Shown here piece after piece: positions 15,728 to 19,747 of a DNA stretch of 19,747 nt. Origin of the DNA: Clostridia bacterium (GTDB lineage: Bacteria; Bacillota_A; Clostridia; Lachnospirales; Cellulosilyticaceae). The notes under the pieces were generated by a model. The model did not search any database, was not told the origin of the DNA, and worked only from the letters and a program-made list of their open reading frames with translations. The position numbers and the translations under genes were made by a program. Positions within the stretch are counted from its first letter, which is position 1, and each line of letters begins with the position of its first letter. The stretch is from NCBI GenBank assembly GCA_029239935.1, contig JARBTY010000035.1, positions 1-19,747 of the forward strand. The letters are read 5' to 3'.

Positions 15728-16411
15728 TCATGGATTAAGTACACTTATTACATGGGTATGGATTTGTTCATGGATGTCATCGATACTCCTTAGTCTATTC
15801 TCTGATGTACACGGAATCTTTTCCCACCGATATTTATTGGCTACTTCTAATGCATTATAATATGAGCTTGTAAGATAAGCTGTATTACTTTCATGGATAT
15901 CTTTTGTCGTACTGCCAGTAAATTTATTTTTTCTATCTTTCATCAATTTTAAACTATATTCTACAGGCATGTCCAAAAACATCACACAATCTGGCACTGG
16001 AAGCTTATAAAGCTTAAATTCATATTCCCAAAGCCAATTCAAAAAAGTCTCACGTTCTTCTTTATTTTGTATCTTACACGCTTGGTGAACCATATTGGAT
16101 GTCGTATAGCGGTCAGCTATGATGATACCGCCCGCTTCATAAAATGATGCCCATTCTTTCCTATAAGAAGCAAATCTATCTACTGCGTAGAATGTAGAAG
16201 CAATATATGGATCTACACTATTGGGGTCTGCTCCAAATTCCCCGTTCAAATACATCTTTACAAGGGCAGATGACTGTGATTCATAGTTAGGATATTCTAC
16301 CTTCTTCACATTATATCCCTCTGCTATAAGTCTATGATATAACTTTTTTGCTTGCGTTGCCTTACCGCTTGAATCCGATCCACTCTCAATCGTAATAACT
16401 TTTCCGTTCAT
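15728..16411 (-). CDS. tmk: Thymidylate kinase (dTMP kinase)
   Basis: A 227-residue P-loop kinase that phosphorylates dTMP to dTDP for DNA synthesis. Walker A is ESGSDSSGKATQ (9-20), with A18 where most relatives have T. The DR motif of the thymidylate kinases appears twice: V-D78-R79-F and the hallmark A-D100-R101-Y-T-T-S-N. A FLDMPVEYSLKLM strand-helix and a LID-type DRKNKFTG segment followed by DIHE complete the pattern. Length is a little above the usual 205-215. GGAGG lies five bases before the ATG. It follows the decarboxylase gene by 47 bases with no terminator, so both are probably co-transcribed. The association tmk-decarboxylase-holB block mirrors yaaO-tmk in B. subtilis. Confidence 0.93.
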   Translation of the reverse strand: MNGKVITIESGSDSSGKATQAKKLYHRLIAEGYNVKKVEYPNYESQSSALVKMYLNGEFGADPNSVDPYIASTFYAVDRFASYRKEWASFYEAGGIIIADRYTTSNMVHQACKIQNKEERETFLNWLWEYEFKLYKLPVPDCVMFLDMPVEYSLKLMKDRKNKFTGSTTKDIHESNTAYLTSSYYNALEVANKYRWEKIPCTSENRLRSIDDIHEQIHTHVISVLNP

Positions 16412-16458
16412 ACTTTCCTCCGTTATGGACTCTGTCCCTATTTAACTGTTGTTCTCTG

Positions 16459-17871
16459 TTATAGGCTTATTTTAGTCTGCTTAATTACCTGTATCATGAG
16501 TTTATTATCTACTTGATTTATACCTTCAAGTTTATCTTTAAGCTCATAGAAGTGGTTTATGTGCCATCGTGATATTGTTTCACCCATACATATAATAGGA
16601 ATACCTGGCGGATAGAGCATAATATGATGAGCTGCTACTTGACCCTCACTGTCCTTAAGGTCTATCCATTCTTTTAGGGCATAATAAACGACCTTTGGAC
16701 TTATGGCATTCTTTATTACAGTATCTTTTAAATAATCTCCTTCATATACACTGATACTAGAAGTTAAATGATCATCTATATCAAATACTGCTTTTTTTAA
16801 AAGGGATAATGTTTTTTTATTATCTGCAATAGTTGTTATTATAATAATATAGTGCTTAAAGGCTGCTTCAACCACTATATTATATTTTTTATCTAATAAT
16901 TCAGCCAGCTTATATCCCTCTATATTACAGCTTATCGTGGATATAATAATCTTACTTATATCACTATCCTTTATATCTATTAATCGTAGATATTTTAACT
17001 GTCTTAGAGCTGCCCTCATCTCCATCAGATTTTCTATGTAATCTTTTTTTATTAAATCTTTATTTTCTAAAATGTATGCTCTTATATAATCCATCATGCC
17101 CATCATTATGTAAGAGGGACTGCTTGTTTGAACCATTTTAAGTGCTCTTAGCAATTCATTATACTCTATTTTGTCCGAACCAATATGAAGCAGAGCACTT
17201 TGAGTAAGGGTCGGCAGTGTTTTGTGCATGCTATTAATAATTATATCGGCTCCCTGTTCTATACTATTTACTGGAAAAGGTTCCCCTACTACGAAATGTG
17301 CACCATGTGCTTCATCAACTATTAAAATCTTATTGTATTTATGAACAATATGAGCTATAGCATTTATATCTGATACAATGCCTTCATAAGTAGGACTTAC
17401 AAGGATAACACCTTTTGCATCAGGATGCTCCTTAATAGCCCTTTCAATCTCTTCTGCTGATATCTCTCCTAGTAAATCCTCTTCCTTTAAATACACAGGA
17501 TTTACATACACAGGTACTGCTCCTGATAATATCAAGGCACTCCATACACTATGATGACAATTTCTAGCTACAATAATCTTTTCATTTTCACGGCAAACCG
17601 CTAGAATACTAGCTAATATACCTGCTGTTGAACCATTTGTAAGAAATAGCGTATGCTTAGCACCATAAAATTCAGCCATAAGATCCATTGCTTGTTTTAT
17701 GACCCCTTTTGCTTCATACAGGTTGTCCATCTCAACCACTTCTGTATTATCCAACAAAGCAAGATTAATATGACTTATATCCGCTGCTGTGCCAAATTTA
17801 TGCCCTGGCATATGAAAAGATAGTTTAGATGAACTATACGCCAAAAGCTTATTATATAAAGGTGCCTTCAC
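16459..17871 (-). CDS. PLP-dependent Orn/Lys/Arg decarboxylase family (YaaO-like)
   Basis: About 470 residues of a fold-type I PLP enzyme in the Orn/Lys/Arg decarboxylase family; the usual product is a polyamine or cadaverine, but the amino-acid substrate cannot be told. With the chosen start, the N-terminal SFHMPGHKFG lies near residue 18, D186 and H189 in IVDEAHGAHF contact the cofactor, and K217 in NSMHKTLPTLTQSA is the Schiff-base lysine. The C-terminal YPPGIPIICMGE motif is typical. The frame is open to an ATG at 17979, but that ATG lies in the loop of the preceding terminator, and a promoter (17915-17943) lies downstream of it. The GTG at 17871 fits the family N-terminus, though its ribosome site is weak, so the exact start is uncertain. 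The tmk gene follows 47 bases on. Confidence 0.88.
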   Translation of the reverse strand: MKAPLYNKLLAYSSSKLSFHMPGHKFGTAADISHINLALLDNTEVVEMDNLYEAKGVIKQAMDLMAEFYGAKHTLFLTNGSTAGILASILAVCRENEKIIVARNCHHSVWSALILSGAVPVYVNPVYLKEEDLLGEISAEEIERAIKEHPDAKGVILVSPTYEGIVSDINAIAHIVHKYNKILIVDEAHGAHFVVGEPFPVNSIEQGADIIINSMHKTLPTLTQSALLHIGSDKIEYNELLRALKMVQTSSPSYIMMGMMDYIRAYILENKDLIKKDYIENLMEMRAALRQLKYLRLIDIKDSDISKIIISTISCNIEGYKLAELLDKKYNIVVEAAFKHYIIIITTIADNKKTLSLLKKAVFDIDDHLTSSISVYEGDYLKDTVIKNAISPKVVYYALKEWIDLKDSEGQVAAHHIMLYPPGIPIICMGETISRWHINHFYELKDKLEGINQVDNKLMIQVIKQTKISL

Positions 17872-17914
17872 CTTACCACTCTTTTCTCTATGATATTCTT
17901 CCCTATATACGTTT

Positions 17915-17943
17915 ATTTTACATGAATATCCTTTTAAGTTCAA
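17915..17943 (-). promoter_or_regulatory. Promoter of the decarboxylase-tmk unit
   Basis: On the minus strand TTGAAC (17938-17943), exactly 17 bases, then TAAAAT (17915-17920) preceded by TG. It lies right after the terminator of the upstream 105-aa gene and gives a leader of about 37 bases to the GTG at 17871. Confidence 0.62.
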
Positions 17944-17958
17944 ATAAATTACATAAAC

Positions 17959-17991
17959 AAAAAAATAAGAGGCTGACATAGGCAGCCTTTT
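17959..17991 (-). terminator. Terminator after the 105-aa gene
   Basis: On the minus strand, AGGCTG (17983-17988) and CAGCCT (17970-17975) pair around a 7-base loop, extended by A-T pairs with one mismatch, followed by ATTTTTTTG. It starts four bases after the stop codon of the gene ending at 17995. Confidence 0.82.
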
Positions 17992-17994
17992 ATC

Positions 17995-18312
17995 TCACTC
18001 TATATCCATTTGACAAGATACGATAATTTGTTTAGCAGTATCATAAAATGTATTTGTAAGATCCATTTCATGCTGGATATGATATTCGCATAATCTATTG
18101 AATTCCTGTTCAAGCCTATCCTTACTTTCATTATATAAGCTTTCACTGATGCATTCTTTGCTATACTCCTTTATTATATCTGTATATCTGTCAGGATTTG
18201 CTTTAAAATCTTGAATATTGACAGCTTTTCCAGATAGAAATCTATAAAGTTTATCTGCTTCCTTTGCAGTATTTTTCGCCCTTTTAAGTATATTATACTC
18301 TATGTGCTGCAT
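17995..18312 (-). CDS. Unrecognised 105-aa helical protein
   Basis: A small, charged, all-helical protein with no membrane segment, signal peptide or known motif; it starts MQHIEYNILKRAKNTAKEAD and includes SKECISESLYNESKDRLEQE, a heptad-like pattern consistent with a coiled coil. I do not recognise it. An upstream in-frame GTG at 18324 lies directly after AGGAG with no spacing, whereas ATG 18312 lies ten bases after it, so 18312 is chosen. A TATAAT (18344-18349 complement) close upstream may serve as -10 box. The gene lies 98 bases after greA and ends in a clear terminator. Confidence 0.68.
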   Translation of the reverse strand: MQHIEYNILKRAKNTAKEADKLYRFLSGKAVNIQDFKANPDRYTDIIKEYSKECISESLYNESKDRLEQEFNRLCEYHIQHEMDLTNTFYDTAKQIIVSCQMDIE

Positions 18313-18410
18313 TTCGCTTACCACTCCTCTCTTATTCTTACTTATTATATTCCTAATATTTTTTAGGTATTCTTGTTAGTTTTGATCATTTTAATTAAAA
18401 TATACATCCA

Positions 18411-18887
18411 TTATTGCTCACCGTTTTTTATTATTTTTTCTATGCGAATAGTATAGTCGCCATCTGGCGAACTTACTAACACTTCATCATTTACTTTTTT
18501 CTTATAAATAGCCTTGCCAAGTGGAGACTCTATACTTATTTTATGATGAATAGCATCCGTTTCAACCGTCGTTACAATTGTATACTCTAGACTTATTTCA
18601 TCCTCTATAAATCTAACTGTAACAAGCTTTCCTAATCCCACCTCTTCTGAATTTGTTGTATCCTCAATAACCTTACCTGTTCTTATCATTCTTTCAAGAT
18701 AACGTATTCTGCCTTCATTTTTACCACGCTCTCTTTTTGCAGCTTTATACTCGTAATTTTCACTTAGATCCCCATGAGCTCTAGCTTCTTTAATATCCTC
18801 ATTTATTTCTTTACGTGTAAAAACTTTACGATATTCAATTTCTTTCTTTAAATTGGCTATATCTTGCTCTGTAAGAAAATTATTCAT
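18411..18887 (-). CDS. greA: Transcription elongation factor GreA
   Basis: A 158-residue factor that enters the RNA polymerase secondary channel and stimulates cleavage of backtracked RNA. The N-terminal coiled-coil (1-75) contains the family signature EARAHGDLSENYEYKAAKRE, with the acidic tip pair D40 and E43. The C-terminal FKBP-like domain (about 80-158) has the expected SPLGKAIYKKKVNDEVLV and a final SPDGDYTIRIEKI strand. Length equals the family norm. AAGGGG lies eight bases before the ATG. The usual clostridial neighbours dusB and lysS are not seen; the gene stands between a tRNA array and a 105-aa gene. Confidence 0.96.
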   Translation of the reverse strand: MNNFLTEQDIANLKKEIEYRKVFTRKEINEDIKEARAHGDLSENYEYKAAKRERGKNEGRIRYLERMIRTGKVIEDTTNSEEVGLGKLVTVRFIEDEISLEYTIVTTVETDAIHHKISIESPLGKAIYKKKVNDEVLVSSPDGDYTIRIEKIIKNGEQ

Positions 18888-18977
18888 TTTATCTACCCCT
18901 TCTCTCTCTTACGTCCTGAATACAGTGTACTTTCCTGTATCATTTCCTTTATTTATCATTATAAACATATATATTTT

Positions 18978-19005
18978 TTTATACCTATATTTTATATTAT
19001 TTCAA
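18978..19005 (-). promoter_or_regulatory. Candidate promoter of greA
   Basis: On the minus strand TTGAAA (19000-19005), 16 bases, then TATAAA (18978-18983), giving a leader of about 80 bases. The region is very AT-rich, so chance matches are likely. A 14-bp perfect palindrome (TTTGTTGCAACAAA, 19034-19047) lies just upstream and could be an operator. Confidence 0.4.
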
Positions 19006-19103
19006 TTCCTAATCCTATCATTATAGATTCATATTTGTTGCAACAAAAACAGCTGACATCATATCTATTATGCCAGCCATCTATTCATTATATTAAATTC
19101 AGA

Positions 19104-19153
19104 TAAAAATTAAAAGCCCTACAATTAATGATAACATTAATCATAAGACTTTT
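19104..19153 (-). terminator. Long terminator of the tRNA array
   Basis: On the minus strand the arm 19135-19153 pairs with 19112-19130 across a TTAT loop, giving a 19-bp stem with a few G-T wobbles, followed by AATTTTTA. It lies seven bases after tRNA-Lys, so it ends the array and insulates greA. Confidence 0.82.
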
Positions 19154-19159
19154 TGTAAC

Positions 19160-19232
19160 TGAGCCACCCGGGGTTCGAACCCGGGACCACTTGATTAAAA
19201 GTCAAGTGCTCTACCAACTGAGCTAGTGACCC
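19160..19232 (-). tRNA. tRNA-Lys(TTT)
   Basis: A complete 73-base cloverleaf: acceptor GGGTCAC pairs with GTGGCTC using two wobbles, D-arm AGCTCAGTTGGTAGAGC, anticodon arm CTTGA-CTTTTAA-TCAAG (anticodon TTT), T-arm with GTTCGAAC. Discriminator A; CCA is not encoded. It is the last gene of the array. Confidence 0.96.
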
Positions 19233-19240
19233 ATGACAAA

Positions 19241-19313
<73 letters not shown>

Positions 19314-19316
19314 AAA

Positions 19317-19393
<77 letters not shown>

Positions 19394-19407
19394 TTATTAA
19401 GTTGATA

Positions 19408-19488
19408 TGGAGGGAGAAGGATTCGAACCTTCGAAACTATCGTAACAGATTTACAGTCTGCCCCCTTTGGCCACTCGGGAATCCCTCC
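19408..19488 (-). tRNA. tRNA-Tyr(GTA)
   Basis: A class II tRNA of 81 bases: acceptor GGAGGGA/TCCCTCC, anticodon loop CTGTAAA (anticodon GTA), a variable arm of about 13 bases (TACGATAGTTTCG region) and T-arm with GTTCGAATC. Discriminator A; CCA not encoded. Confidence 0.95.
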
Positions 19489-19493
19489 ATATA

Positions 19494-19566
<73 letters not shown>

Positions 19567-19582
19567 ATATTCATTTAATTCT

Positions 19583-19665
19583 TACCCATCGTAGCTTCAC
19601 TTGGCAGAGCGAACCCTGCCTCTCAGACCAAAGTGCGGTCTTCGCGTGAATTGAGCCACGTCGGC
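19583..19665 (-). pseudogene. tRNA-Thr 5' fragment fused to hairpin spacer
   Basis: Read on the minus strand from 19665, the first 17 bases (GCCGACGTGGCTCAATT) are identical to the 5' end of tRNA-Thr. They are followed by unrelated DNA with two stem-loops: AGACC/GGTCT with a 7-base loop, and GGCAG/CTGCC enclosing GGTTCGCT, reminiscent of a T-arm. There is no D-stem partner, no conserved U33 and no 3' acceptor strand, so it is not a working tRNA. Within it, plus-strand TTGGCAGAGC (19601-19610) matches part of the tRNA-Thr D-arm in the opposite orientation. It is a rearranged tRNA relic or structured spacer. Confidence 0.65.
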
Positions 19666-19668
19666 GTA

Positions 19669-19741
19669 TGGTCGCTATAGGGCTCGAACCTATGACCCTC
19701 TGCTTGTAAGGCAGATGCTCTCCCAGCTGAGCTAAGCGACC
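19669..19741 (-). tRNA. tRNA-Val(TAC)
   Basis: Acceptor GGTCGCT/AGCGACC, D-arm AGCTCAGCTGGGAGAGC, anticodon arm TCTGC-CTTACAA-GCAGA (anticodon TAC), T-arm with GTTCGAGCC. Discriminator A; no CCA. It is the first visible gene of the array, which may continue beyond the window. Confidence 0.96.
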
Positions 19742-19747
19742 ACATTT

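Noticed and set aside
18864..19106. Plus-strand 80-codon frame upstream of greA
   Set aside because: It overlaps the greA start and its promoter region in antisense and consists of AT-rich, low-complexity codons.

Overview
The window looks like a chromosomal segment of a low-GC, Gram-positive, clostridial-type bacterium, possibly Lachnospirales or a Cellulosilyticum-like lineage; that placement is inference. The evidence is AT-rich intergenic DNA, strong Shine-Dalgarno sites, sigma-A type promoters, mostly CCA-less tRNA genes and a reduced version of the tmk-yaaR-holB-ricT-yabB-rsmI block known from Firmicutes. Most genes lie on the minus strand.

Region 1 (1-4855) is accessory in character. 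It holds the 3' part of an EamA/DMT permease and a solo B3/B4-domain protein on the plus strand. On the minus strand follow a small membrane protein with a membrane-anchored PstS-like protein, a decayed ORF, a palindrome-bearing gap and a secreted, C-terminally anchored protein of unknown function. Region 2 (4859-5080) is a tRNA-Ser(CGA) unit with promoter, terminator and a degenerate 5'-half copy of the same tRNA. Region 3 (5126-8043) is a minus-strand operon: an EEP-family hydrolase, a Qnr-like pentapeptide-repeat protein and a DbpA/YxiN-type DEAD-box helicase.

Region 4 (8245-11482) is on the plus strand: an unrecognised 95-aa protein, a two-TM methyl-accepting chemotaxis protein, and an unrecognised 140-aa protein with its own promoter. 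Region 5 (11540-18887) is core minus-strand housekeeping: greA, a 105-aa protein, an Orn/Lys/Arg decarboxylase-family gene with tmk, then yaaR, then the overlapping operon holB-ricT-yabB-rsmI. Promoters and terminators divide it into several units. Region 6 (19104-19747) is a minus-strand tRNA array (Val-Thr-Tyr-fMet-Phe-Lys) ending in a long terminator, with a tRNA-Thr fragment and hairpins between Val and Thr.

Functionally the core covers replication (delta prime clamp loader, dTMP kinase), RNA modification and processing (RsmI, YabB, RicT), ribosome biogenesis (DbpA) and transcript cleavage (GreA). I see no CRISPR array, intact transposase, phage genes or convincing new defence system. The most unusual items are the two broken tRNA copies, the Qnr-like protein and the anchored PstS-like protein without a transporter.
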